From the NCBI GenBank assembly GCA_964441595.1, contig CAYTXM010000017.1:1-11366 (forward strand): a stretch of DNA of 11,366 nucleotides. Direction: 5' to 3'. The notes below the pieces were generated by a model, which worked only from the letters and a program-made list of their open reading frames with translations, did not search any database and was not told where the DNA came from. This stretch comes from DAOVIY01 sp964441595. GTDB lineage: Bacteria; Patescibacteriota; Minisyncoccia; UBA6257. Shown here piece after piece: positions 5,504 through 10,758 of the stretch. The position numbers and the translations under genes were made by a program. The stretch's first letter is position 1; every line of letters begins with the position of its first letter.

Positions 5504-6958
5504 ATGCAGGAAATCAATAAATTTATTAAAGGTAAAAAAGTATTAGTAGTGGGATTGGGAATATTAGGCGGAGGTGTATCTACTTGTTTATGGCTTTTAA
5601 AACATAAAGCTAAACTTACAATTACTGATTTAAAAGAAAAAAAGGATTTAGAAAAATCTTTAAAGAAATTAAGAAGATATTCCACTAAAATAAAATTAGT
5701 ACTAGGCAAACATAATAAAAATGATTTTAATGGTAATGACATTATTGTTATAAACCAAGCTGTGCCAGTAAAAAATAATCCTTATCTTAAAACTGCCAAA
5801 CAAGCAAATAAATTAATAGAAAACGAAATGAGTTTATTTTTTAGATTTAATAAAAATCCAGTTATAGCAGTAACTGGGAGTTGGGGGAAAACCACAACTA
5901 CTAATTGGATAGGCCATCTTCTACGCGGAAAATATAATGATGTTGTTGCAGGCGGAAATACACCAGATAATCCAGTTCTTTCATTTTTAGATAAATTAAA
6001 GATTGATAGTCCTATGGTTTTAGAATTGCCCAGTTATTCATTGGAATTAGTAAAACTAAAATACAAAGTGCCCAAAATAGCGATTATTACTAATTTATAC
6101 AGAGATCACCTAAATCGCCATGGTACTATAAAAAATTATGCCCGCGCAAAAGCTCATATTTTTCAAAATCAAAAAGATACTGATTACTTAATCCTGAATT
6201 ATGATAATAAATGGACTAAATTCTTTCTTTCTTTAAAGCCGCGAAGCCAAGTTTATTTTATCTCGCATAATCCCTTGCCTAAAGGCAAAAATGGAATCTT
6301 TAACAAAAAAGATAAAATTTATTATCAGAAAGATCAAAAGAAAAAATTAATATTCAATGCAAATAAATTTGCAAAGTATTGGGGGGAACACAATTTAGAT
6401 AATTTGATGATTTCCATATTAGCAACTAAATTATTTGGTTTAACTTTTACTCAAATTAAAAAACAAATTAACTCATTATCCCAAGTCAAATTTCGACAAG
6501 AAATAATTTTTGAAAACAAAAAACTTCTTGTTATTAATGACAGTAGCGCCACATCGCCAGATGCTACTATTGCTGCTTTAAAAAGATTTAAACAATACAA
6601 GATTCCTAATAAAAAAAATAGCAACCTTATTCTAATCACCGGTGGGACAGATAAAGATTTAGAATTTAATGAATTGGCCAGAAAAATTAAAAGAGATATA
6701 TTACCTAAAAACTTAGTTATTCTTAATGGTTCTGCAAGTAAAGAATTAGTAAAAAAATTAAATAAAATAAAATACTCTAATAAATACTTTGTTTTTGAAT
6801 CTTTAAAAGAATGTTTCTATTATAGTCTCTGCCAAAGAAAACAAAAAAAGAGAAATATTATTCTATTCTCCCCTGCTGCAACAAGTTTTGAAAAGTTTAA
6901 AAATGAATTTGACCGTGCTGAACAATTCAATAAAATAGTAAAAAAATTAAAATTATGA
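5504..6958 (+). CDS. murD: UDP-N-acetylmuramoylalanine--D-glutamate ligase MurD
   Basis: MurD adds D-glutamate to UDP-MurNAc-L-Ala in the cytoplasm during peptidoglycan synthesis, using ATP. The 484-residue protein shows the three-domain Mur ligase plan: N-terminal UDP-binding fold with VVGLGILGGG (15-24); ATP-binding domain with TGSWGKTTTT (124-133), ELPSYSLE (174-181), TNLYRDHLNRHG (196-207) and the expected carbamylated lysine K216 in ARAKAHIF; and a C-terminal domain with NDSSATSPDAT, ITGGTDKDLEF and LFSPAATSFEKF. The P-loop reads GSWGKT instead of the usual GTNGKT, and it is somewhat longer than the typical 430-450 residues, with lysine-rich inserts. This is the only rightward gene of size here. 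No SD precedes the ATG, consistent with a leaderless message. A strong terminator follows the TGA stop. Confidence 0.95.
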   Translation: MQEINKFIKGKKVLVVGLGILGGGVSTCLWLLKHKAKLTITDLKEKKDLEKSLKKLRRYSTKIKLVLGKHNKNDFNGNDIIVINQAVPVKNNPYLKTAKQANKLIENEMSLFFRFNKNPVIAVTGSWGKTTTTNWIGHLLRGKYNDVVAGGNTPDNPVLSFLDKLKIDSPMVLELPSYSLELVKLKYKVPKIAIITNLYRDHLNRHGTIKNYARAKAHIFQNQKDTDYLILNYDNKWTKFFLSLKPRSQVYFISHNPLPKGKNGIFNKKDKIYYQKDQKKKLIFNANKFAKYWGEHNLDNLMISILATKLFGLTFTQIKKQINSLSQVKFRQEIIFENKKLLVINDSSATSPDATIAALKRFKQYKIPNKKNSNLILITGGTDKDLEFNELARKIKRDILPKNLVILNGSASKELVKKLNKIKYSNKYFVFESLKECFYYSLCQRKQKKRNIILFSPAATSFEKFKNEFDRAEQFNKIVKKLKL

Positions 6959-6963
6959 AAAAT

Positions 6964-6990
6964 AAAAGGGAGGTTGGTTCCTCCCTTTTT
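6964..6990. terminator. Bidirectional terminator between murD and the small-ORF operon
   Basis: A perfect 10-bp stem AAAAGGGAGG/CCTCCCTTTT (6964-6973, 6980-6989) with a 6-base loop. T runs follow on the plus strand and, after TTTTATTTTT, on the minus strand. It closes murD and the convergent minus-strand operon ending at 7000. Confidence 0.92.
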
Positions 6991-6999
6991 AGATTTGCT

Positions 7000-7164
7000 T
7001 CAACTAAAATTTGCAATAAGATTTCCAAAAAATATTATAGTGCAAACAACAACACAAAAGATAAAATATTGTTGAAGTAAATTTTCATATTTCGACCCTG
7101 GAAGCAGTGCCAATATGATGCCTATTGCCGCCATTGCTAAACACATCATTGCTATAACATCCAT
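7000..7164 (-). CDS. 54-residue two-segment membrane protein, unknown
   Basis: Reading from ATG at 7164 gives 54 residues starting MDVIAMMCLAMAAIGI. Two hydrophobic segments are visible (about 3-22 and 33-52), split by PGSKYENLLQQ, so the protein is probably a helical hairpin in the membrane. The start is supported by an AAGGTGG SD (about 7-10 bases from the ATG) that begins right after the stop codon of the upstream ORF. The next element downstream is the bidirectional terminator, so this is the last gene of the operon. I recognise no family. Codon-like structure, an SD and operon position argue for a real gene; the short length is the main doubt. Confidence 0.62.
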   Translation of the reverse strand: MDVIAMMCLAMAAIGIILALLPGSKYENLLQQYFIFCVVVCTIIFFGNLIANFS

Positions 7165-7179
7165 AATTTTTCCACCACC

Positions 7180-7329
7180 TTATTTTTTTCTATTAAACAA
7201 TCTTAAAATAAGAGGCACGGATACAAATATTACTATAATATAGATAATAAATCTTATACAGCCTGACTTAAACTTAATTCTTCCACTTAAATCACCTCCG
7301 TTTAGATCTACGAGGCCCAAAACAATCAT
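7180..7329 (-). CDS. 49-residue single-segment membrane protein, uncertain start
   Basis: From ATG at 7329 the frame encodes 49 residues: MIVLGLVDLNGGDLSGRIKF, then one hydrophobic segment (about 27-43, FIIYIIVIFVSVPLILRLF) and a basic NRKK end. Its TAA directly abuts the SD of the next gene, as expected in an operon. Its start is doubtful: no good SD precedes this ATG, and it overlaps the 32-residue ORF in another frame. A perfect GGAGGTGAT SD inside the frame points instead to a GTG at 7286, but that GTG is out of frame and yields only ten residues. A single-base indel or a programmed shift could reconcile the two. Confidence 0.45.
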   Translation of the reverse strand: MIVLGLVDLNGGDLSGRIKFKSGCIRFIIYIIVIFVSVPLILRLFNRKK

Positions 7330-7390
7330 ACAAAACTGAATCCAAAAAATCATTAATAATACCCCAGATTTTTATAAGAAGCTTCTTCAT
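7292..7390 (-). CDS. 32-residue basic small protein, unknown
   Basis: From ATG at 7390 the ORF encodes MKKLLIKIWGIINDFLDSV and a tail rich in arginine (GPRRSKRR). It could be an amphipathic helix that lies on the membrane. AAGGAGG ends 7 bases before the ATG, an excellent SD that supports translation. Its TGA overlaps another SD, GGAGGTGA. It lies 28 bases after the stop of the 87-residue membrane gene. No family is recognised; a leader or coupling peptide is an alternative. Confidence 0.52.
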   Translation of the reverse strand: MKKLLIKIWGIINDFLDSVLYDCFGPRRSKRR

Positions 7391-7418
7391 TTTCAATCCT
7401 CCTTCTTTTCGAATTCTT

Positions 7419-7682
7419 CTATTTTCTTTCTTTATAAAATTTAATCCATCCAAATATCCCAATAATTAATCCTGATGTTAATAAAACAAGAAAAACCGTT
7501 AGACTGCGAGCAAAAAAGAATAACGCAAAAATGGTTATTAGTAAAATTAATACAATCTCATCACTTTTTGCTCTTTTGTCCTCTTCTGCTATAGCAAAGA
7601 TTGATTTATTGATCAATTTGTCTTTTTTATCAAAACAATACAGCAAGACTATATCAGGTCTCCATATTCTCATTATTTTCAC
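7419..7682 (-). CDS. 87-residue membrane protein, unknown
   Basis: The protein has a soluble N-terminal part with IWRPDIVLLYCFDKKDK and IFAIAEEDKRAKSDE, then two adjacent hydrophobic segments (about 43-58 and 61-80) separated by a single R-S, and a basic KFYKERK end. It is probably a membrane hairpin with both ends in the cytoplasm. The GTG at 7682 overlaps the previous TGA by four bases (GTGA), a normal coupled start. An ATG three codons later (7673) is the alternative, with AGGGAG about 10 bases upstream. No family is recognised. Members on both sides are also small, so this looks like one component of a multi-part membrane assembly. Confidence 0.76.
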   Translation of the reverse strand: MKIMRIWRPDIVLLYCFDKKDKLINKSIFAIAEEDKRAKSDEIVLILLITIFALFFFARSLTVFLVLLTSGLIIGIFGWIKFYKERK

Positions 7683-8035
7683 TCTCCCTTTCCTATTATT
7701 TTTATTTTTTCTTTAATAGCTTTTTTAAGTGGGTTTTTTATAATTTTGTAAACCTCAGCGACATCAGTATTATTTACTTTTATTACTTCTGATTCATAAC
7801 CTTTTGGTATTTCATGAATTTTAAGTACATCCAACCATCCTGCTGTTTGATACCCATTCTTCGGATTTAGCTCACCTTTTCCTCTCTTTTTATAAAGGTA
7901 ACTAATTAAATCACATTGGAACATAAAATCAATTTTGTTATCTTTTGAATTTAATTCAATTACACACAAATCTATAAAAACCTTCCGTTTGCCGTTCAAG
8001 CACCCTCTAAAACAAATCACAAAATACTCTTTCAT
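7679..8035 (-). CDS. 118-residue protein, unknown
   Basis: The product begins MKEYFVICFRGCLNGKRKVF and has four cysteines (C8, C12, C24, C41), including a C-x3-C near the start. It alternates short beta-like stretches (VFIDLCVIEL, IDFMFQC) with a lysine-rich helical end (KNPLKKAIKEKIKIIGKGE). There is no signal peptide and no clear membrane segment, so it is likely the soluble partner of the small membrane proteins around it. GGGGA lies about 7 bases before the ATG. It overlaps the next gene by four bases. I recognise no family; the cysteines could bind a metal, but no pattern proves this. Confidence 0.8.
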   Translation of the reverse strand: MKEYFVICFRGCLNGKRKVFIDLCVIELNSKDNKIDFMFQCDLISYLYKKRGKGELNPKNGYQTAGWLDVLKIHEIPKGYESEVIKVNNTDVAEVYKIIKNPLKKAIKEKIKIIGKGE

Positions 8036-8069
8036 AATCTTTCCCCTTCCTTTTTTTTATTAATTCAGC

Positions 8070-8258
8070 TTAATACTGAACTTCAATATTTCTTTTTTCG
8101 CCTTTTATCACTAATCTTCCAAAATTATCAATTAGTAATCGAATTGAGGCATATCCTGGAGTGGCTGGAATAACAATCAAAAAATTGTCTCCATGCTTTA
8201 ATTCGATCAAATCTACACCTTCAATCTTTTCTAACTTATAATTTCTTCTTATTTTCAT
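8070..8258 (-). CDS. 62-residue beta-rich protein, unknown
   Basis: The first gene of the small-ORF operon. The product is a mix of charged and beta-type stretches: IRRNYKLEKIEGVDLIELKHG, FLIVIPATPGYASIRLLID, then FGRLVIKGEKRNIEVQY. There is no membrane segment and no cysteine. The pattern suits a small beta-barrel or an SHS2/Sm-like fold, but I cannot assign one. AAAGG lies about 9 bases upstream of the ATG. A near-consensus promoter lies about 60 bases upstream, so the gene heads the transcript. Next in line, 34 bases on, is the 118-residue protein. Confidence 0.76.
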   Translation of the reverse strand: MKIRRNYKLEKIEGVDLIELKHGDNFLIVIPATPGYASIRLLIDNFGRLVIKGEKRNIEVQY

Positions 8259-8315
8259 TGTATTCTACCTTTCTTCCTTTTTTTTATTTTTTAGTTATCA
8301 AAAAACTATATTATC

Positions 8316-8344
8316 ATTATATAATATTATATAACTTAAGTCAA
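8316..8344 (-). promoter_or_regulatory. Promoter of the small-ORF operon
   Basis: Minus-strand TTGACT (8344-8339), a 17-base spacer and TATAAT (8321-8316). The predicted start is near 8309, giving a leader of about 50 bases rich in A. It follows directly after the terminator of the 85-residue gene. Confidence 0.85.
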
Positions 8345-8360
8345 TAATCTATAAAGTAAC

Positions 8361-8389
8361 AAAAAATGACCATTATATGGTCATTTTTT
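8361..8389. terminator. Bidirectional terminator after the 85-residue gene
   Basis: A 12-bp stem AAAAAATGACCA/TGGTCATTTTTT (8361-8372, 8378-8389) with a 5-base loop. A/T runs on both sides make it work in either direction. The following AGTATTCTATGTTTAT resembles the sequence after the terminators at 9347 and 10159, marking it as the third member of a repeated unit. Confidence 0.9.
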
Positions 8390-8411
8390 AGTATTCTATG
8401 TTTATAAAAAT

Positions 8412-8669
8412 CTATGCTATAGATTTTTCAATTATAGTATCCGGTTCTTCAATTATTGTACCAAAATCATCTTCTTTTGTTTTAATTACTTGACCATCTA
8501 ATTCTAATTCTGCAACACCATTCTCATTAAATTCAATTCCTTTTGCTTTCAAAAATGCTTTAAATTCCTTGTCATTCATATCTCCTCCACTATGTTTTAT
8601 CCATTCTTCTGCTGTTATTTTTGGAATATTTTTTTCCTTTTCAGGAGTTGAAATACCTTCAAAGCTCAT
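8412..8669 (-). CDS. 85-residue acidic protein, paralog of the 97-residue protein
   Basis: A small soluble acidic protein of unknown function. It aligns clearly with the protein at 10226-10519. Shared positions include EEWIKHSG against EKWLEFSG, KEFKAFLKAKGI against KEFKRFLEDKGI, a conserved DFGTII/KFGTIV block and a final D-x-II/MIF-EK. The N-terminal ten to fifteen residues differ. It looks like a helix then a small beta sheet, without membrane segments or catalytic motifs I know. Both paralogs have the same kind of promoter, a conserved leader motif and a related terminator, so the whole unit was duplicated. The start ATG has no SD. Its promoter lies within the end of the upstream 185-residue gene. 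Confidence 0.85.
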   Translation of the reverse strand: MSFEGISTPEKEKNIPKITAEEWIKHSGGDMNDKEFKAFLKAKGIEFNENGVAELELDGQVIKTKEDDFGTIIEEPDTIIEKSIA

Positions 8670-8686
8670 ATTGTTTCATTTATAAA

Positions 8687-8713
8687 TTAATTATAAGAAT
8701 CTACATCGACCAT
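8687..8713 (-). other. Conserved leader motif / possible leader peptide (copy 1)
   Basis: Between promoter and gene lies ATGGTCGATGTAGATTCTTA, which matches 10589-10609 at 18 of 21 positions when its next base is included. Both copies open an ORF: MVDVDSYN here and MVDAYSYFA at the other site. It could be a translated leader or a conserved 5' UTR signal. No SD is seen. Confidence 0.4.
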
Positions 8714-8729
8714 TTAAAATTATATAAAA

Positions 8730-8758
8730 ATCATATCATAATAGACACTAACAGTCAA
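8730..8758 (-). promoter_or_regulatory. Promoter of the 85-residue gene
   Basis: Minus-strand TTGACT (8758-8753), a 17-base spacer and TATGAT (8735-8730), with the start near 8723. It overlaps the last codons of the upstream gene. The sequence around the -10 (ATTATGATAT) is shared with the promoter at 10632-10660. Confidence 0.85.
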
Positions 8759-9305
8759 TACGAAAATTACCTCTGTTTTTTTTAGTTTTGCCATAGCCCT
8801 TTGATATAAAACGTACTCTCTTTTCCTTAACATCTATTATCTGATACTTAAAATAAAATCCTGTTCCTTTTAATGTTTCGCAATAGATTTTTATAATTTC
8901 TCCGTTCAGCTCTCTTAAGCTTTTTATTTCATCATTGGGTTTTTTTACAATTTTTATAAATTGCTCTTCCTGTATACCTATCTGATGGTTTTGACACTTT
9001 ACGACTTTAAAATTATCGCTTTCAAAATATGTATTTAAAGCCACGCCATCACCTTCATTGCGGATTTGTAAAATATAATCTGAATCAGCAATTAAATATT
9101 CTTCATCTTTAATTTTTTGCCGCTGATTGCGAGAAAATTCTTTTATATTTTTTAAATCTAAAATTAAGATAGGTTCCCGTCTTTTATTTTTAATAAAACG
9201 AATTGACAGTAAAGAAATCATAATTGGCGCAAAAAACTGTATAACTTGGATTAATTCAGGGTTCTGGTTTATCCAATCTCTGATAAAAGAAATAAATATT
9301 GTCAT
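8748..9305 (-). CDS. 185-residue membrane-anchored protein, unknown
   Basis: The N-terminus has one membrane segment (about 19-37, QVIQFFAPIMISLLSIRF) followed by a positive KNKRREP, so the remaining 145 residues should be cytoplasmic. That part is beta-rich, with ILILDLKNI, DYILQIRNEGDGVALNTYFE, IVKKPNDEIKSLRELNG and FYFKYQIIDVKEKRVRFI. The RNEGDGVALN block is reminiscent of short membrane-anchored hypothetical proteins that carry an N-x-G-x-G-x-A-x-N loop in an immunoglobulin-like domain; I know no function. A TATAAT at 9322-9317 sits close to the start, with no SD, so the message may have a very short leader. Its 3' end contains the promoter of the next gene. The gene lies within the repeated unit and may be an insertion in it. 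Confidence 0.84.
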   Translation of the reverse strand: MTIFISFIRDWINQNPELIQVIQFFAPIMISLLSIRFIKNKRREPILILDLKNIKEFSRNQRQKIKDEEYLIADSDYILQIRNEGDGVALNTYFESDNFKVVKCQNHQIGIQEEQFIKIVKKPNDEIKSLRELNGEIIKIYCETLKGTGFYFKYQIIDVKEKRVRFISKGYGKTKKNRGNFRIDC

Positions 9306-9316
9306 TATGTTTTTAT

Positions 9317-9322
9317 ATTATA
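9317..9322 (-). promoter_or_regulatory. -10 element of the 185-residue gene
   Basis: A perfect TATAAT on the minus strand, 11 bases before the ATG. The start would fall near 9310, giving a leader of about five bases. No convincing -35 is seen, so this is weak. Confidence 0.38.
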
Positions 9323-9346
9323 TATTGCTTTATTTTTAATTTTAAC

Positions 9347-9373
9347 AAAAAATGGCTGTTTTAGCCATTTTTT
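9347..9373. terminator. Bidirectional terminator, repeat copy
   Basis: An 11-bp stem AAAAAATGGCT/AGCCATTTTTT (9347-9357, 9363-9373) with loop GTTTT. Stem and loop are identical to those at 10159-10185. No protein gene ends here on the minus strand: it lies just after small-RNA copy 1, as if a paralog between them had been lost. Confidence 0.87.
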
Positions 9374-9402
9374 TGGTATTTTGTATTTATCCAAAAAATC
9401 AG

Positions 9403-9468
9403 TAAAAAAAATGCTGTCGCCTTTCGAAATTAGATAGCAAGCTATTTAATATCTCTAGACAACAGCAC
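9403..9468 (-). ncRNA. Duplicated small RNA, copy 1
   Basis: Predicted transcript of about 65 nt on the minus strand. The ends pair over 10 bp with two G-U pairs (TGCTGTTGTC with GGCGACAGCA), followed directly by eight T, so the closing stem doubles as an intrinsic terminator. Inside is a second hairpin TTAAATAG, loop CTTG, CTATCTAA (9449-9430) with one mismatch. A consensus promoter lies just upstream. No ORF of note is present. Copy 2 (10661-10726) matches it exactly to the T tract. It lies 12 bases past the diguanylate cyclase stop and may also end that gene's mRNA. I know no family that matches. Confidence 0.74.
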
Positions 9469-9472
9469 TTCT

Positions 9473-9500
9473 ATTATAGCAAATTAAAATGATTTGTCAA
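9473..9500 (-). promoter_or_regulatory. Promoter of small RNA copy 1
   Basis: Perfect TTGACA (9500-9495), a 16-base spacer and perfect TATAAT (9478-9473) on the minus strand. This is the strongest promoter in the window together with its copy at 10731-10758. Confidence 0.88.
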
Positions 9501-9512
9501 GTATTATTTATA

Positions 9513-10070
9513 TCACCCGACCACAATTTGATTTTTACCTTGTTTCTTAGCTTTCATTAAAGCTTTATCTGTTTTTTCAAAAATTTGTTTTAAAGAATGT
9601 CTTGTATTACATTCAGTAATGCCAATACTAAAAGTAACAGGAAGATAATCTTTACTCTTTTCCAAGATAATATTAGCTCTTTTTTTGGCTTGGAATAAAT
9701 TTACGCCCTTAAGAATTATAGCGAATTCCTCTCCTCCCCATCGGGCAACAATATCAAAATCCCGAACAGAGTTTTTAAGAAATTTAGAGACTTTTTTCAA
9801 GATTTTATCACCATAAAGATGCCCGAATTTATCATTAAATTTTTTAAAGTCATCTATATCTATTATGATTAGTGAAAATTGAGATTTTTGAGAACGTCGA
9901 GTTTTATGTTTGATTGCCCATTTTCGTTCTTCGTAAACAATTTTGAAGAATTGAGAAAAAGCTCGACGATTATAAAGCTTGGTTAGAAAATCAATGGTGA
10001 CTAATTTATTTAGCTTTTCAATTTCCTTCTTTAATTTTTGATTTTCTTTTTTAAGAACTTTAATATCCAT
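9513..10070 (-). CDS. GGDEF diguanylate cyclase without sensory domain
   Basis: A diguanylate cyclase joins two GTP into the messenger c-di-GMP. The 185 residues begin with a short coiled coil (about 3-22, KVLKKENQKLKKEIEKLNKL), which may serve dimerisation, then a full GGDEF domain: DFLTKLYNRRAF (27-38), IIIDIDDFKKFNDKFGH with the metal-binding D71, the active-site GGEEF (112-116), SIGI, and a C-terminal DKALMKAKKQGKNQI. RDFD (103-106) ends exactly five residues before GGEEF, so a product-inhibition I-site is present. There is no input domain or membrane segment. A short basic insert (HKTRRSQKSQ, about 55-64) is unusual. It has its own promoter, no SD, and is followed by small-RNA copy 1. 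No c-di-GMP receptor is seen here. Confidence 0.94.
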   Translation of the reverse strand: MDIKVLKKENQKLKKEIEKLNKLVTIDFLTKLYNRRAFSQFFKIVYEERKWAIKHKTRRSQKSQFSLIIIDIDDFKKFNDKFGHLYGDKILKKVSKFLKNSVRDFDIVARWGGEEFAIILKGVNLFQAKKRANIILEKSKDYLPVTFSIGITECNTRHSLKQIFEKTDKALMKAKKQGKNQIVVG

Positions 10071-10097
10071 AAATTTATAATGCTTTTATTGATTTTA

Positions 10098-10126
10098 ATT
10101 ATATAACAACTTTTCGCTTCATTCAA
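10098..10126 (-). promoter_or_regulatory. Promoter of the diguanylate cyclase gene
   Basis: Minus-strand TTGAAT (10126-10121), a 17-base spacer and TATAAT (10103-10098). The start falls near 10091, leaving a leader of about 20 bases with no SD. Confidence 0.82.
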
Positions 10127-10158
10127 GAACGTTTTTTTCTCACTTTGTTCGAAAATTA

Positions 10159-10185
10159 AAAAAATGGCTGTTTTAGCCATTTTTT
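10159..10185. terminator. Bidirectional terminator after the 97-residue gene
   Basis: The 11-bp stem AAAAAATGGCT/AGCCATTTTTT with loop GTTTT is identical to 9347-9373. It lies downstream of the 97-residue gene on the minus strand and insulates the diguanylate cyclase promoter. Confidence 0.9.
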
Positions 10186-10225
10186 GGTATTCCTTATCTA
10201 TATTGTTTATAATAATTTATTTTGC

Positions 10226-10519
10226 CTATTTTTCAAATATCATATCATCATTTTGAACTATAGTACCGAACTTCTCCTCATCGGTAAAAATTTTAACTGA
10301 ACCACCTTCAATCCATACCTCTTGAACACCACTGTTTAATTTAATTCCTTTATCTTCAAGAAATCTTTTGAATTCTTTATTGCCATCTTCATGTGGACCA
10401 CTAAATTCTAACCATTTTTCCACCGCTATAACAGGAATATTTTCTTTTTCTTTTTTTGTAGAATCTGTTTCTTTTTTTATAGAATCTGGGGTTTTTTCAA
10501 TTTTTCTTTCAAAATTCAT
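10226..10519 (-). CDS. 97-residue protein, paralog of the 85-residue protein
   Basis: Function unknown. The N-terminal third is charged and low in complexity (ERKIEKTPDSIKKETDSTKK), probably disordered. The rest matches the 85-residue paralog: IPVIAVEKWLEFSG, NKEFKRFLEDKGIKL, a small beta part with VQEVWIEGG, then EKFGTIVQNDDMIFEK. There are no cysteines, membrane segments or known catalytic residues. The ATG has no SD. In front of it, 20 codons in the same frame lead back to a TGA and a conserved short leader ORF, so the leader and the gene are in frame but separated by one stop. Promoter and terminator match those of the paralog. Small-RNA copy 2 lies immediately upstream. Confidence 0.85.
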   Translation of the reverse strand: MNFERKIEKTPDSIKKETDSTKKEKENIPVIAVEKWLEFSGPHEDGNKEFKRFLEDKGIKLNSGVQEVWIEGGSVKIFTDEEKFGTIVQNDDMIFEK

Positions 10520-10579
10520 ATTATTTTTTAATAATCTATTATTGATAAGAGCCTGCTTTACAGAATCTTGTTTTTCATT

Positions 10580-10609
10580 TCATGCGAAATAAGAATATGC
10601 ATCAACCAT
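10580..10609 (-). other. Conserved leader motif / possible leader peptide (copy 2)
   Basis: The ORF MVDAYSYFA then TGA, starting about 16 bases after the predicted transcription start. Bases 10589-10609 match copy 1 at 18 of 21 positions. The reading frame is the same as that of the 97-residue gene 60 bases downstream. No SD is seen. Confidence 0.4.
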
Positions 10610-10631
10610 CTAAACTATAAATTACACAAAA

Positions 10632-10660
10632 ATTATATCATAATCTATCAAAGAGATCAA
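10632..10660 (-). promoter_or_regulatory. Promoter of the 97-residue gene
   Basis: Minus-strand TTGATC (10660-10655), a 17-base spacer and TATAAT (10637-10632). Its -35 directly abuts the terminator end of small-RNA copy 2. Confidence 0.82.
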
Positions 10661-10726
10661 TAAAAAAAATGCTGTCGCCTTTCGAAATTAGATAGCAAGC
10701 TATTTAATATCTCTAGACAACAGCAC
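10661..10726 (-). ncRNA. Duplicated small RNA, copy 2
   Basis: Same predicted RNA as copy 1: closing stem TGCTGTTGTC with GGCGACAGCA, an inner hairpin with a CTTG loop, and a T8 tail. The RNA body is identical to copy 1. It begins about 50 bases past the exonuclease III stop and ends where the promoter of the 97-residue gene starts. Confidence 0.74.
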
Positions 10727-10730
10727 TTCC

Positions 10731-10758
10731 ATTATAGCAAAGAAAAATGATTTGTCAA
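10731..10758 (-). promoter_or_regulatory. Promoter of small RNA copy 2
   Basis: Perfect TTGACA (10758-10753), a 16-base spacer and perfect TATAAT (10736-10731), as in copy 1, despite two changes in the spacer. Confidence 0.88.

Larger units (their letters stand above)
9403..9501 (-). repeat. 99-bp near-perfect direct repeat, copy 1
   Basis: Matches 10661-10759 with three substitutions. The first 69 bases (9403-9471), which form the RNA body and terminator, are identical. The differences lie outside the -10 and -35, one beside the -10 and two in the spacer. This conservation follows the RNA gene's parts. Confidence 0.96.

Noticed and set aside
2948..10582. TGA read as glycine (genetic code 25)
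   Set aside because: In-frame TGAs occur between the helical gene and queA and before the 97-aa gene, but trxB, murD and the GGDEF gene end naturally at TGA, murD with a terminator right after. The long genes have no internal TGA.
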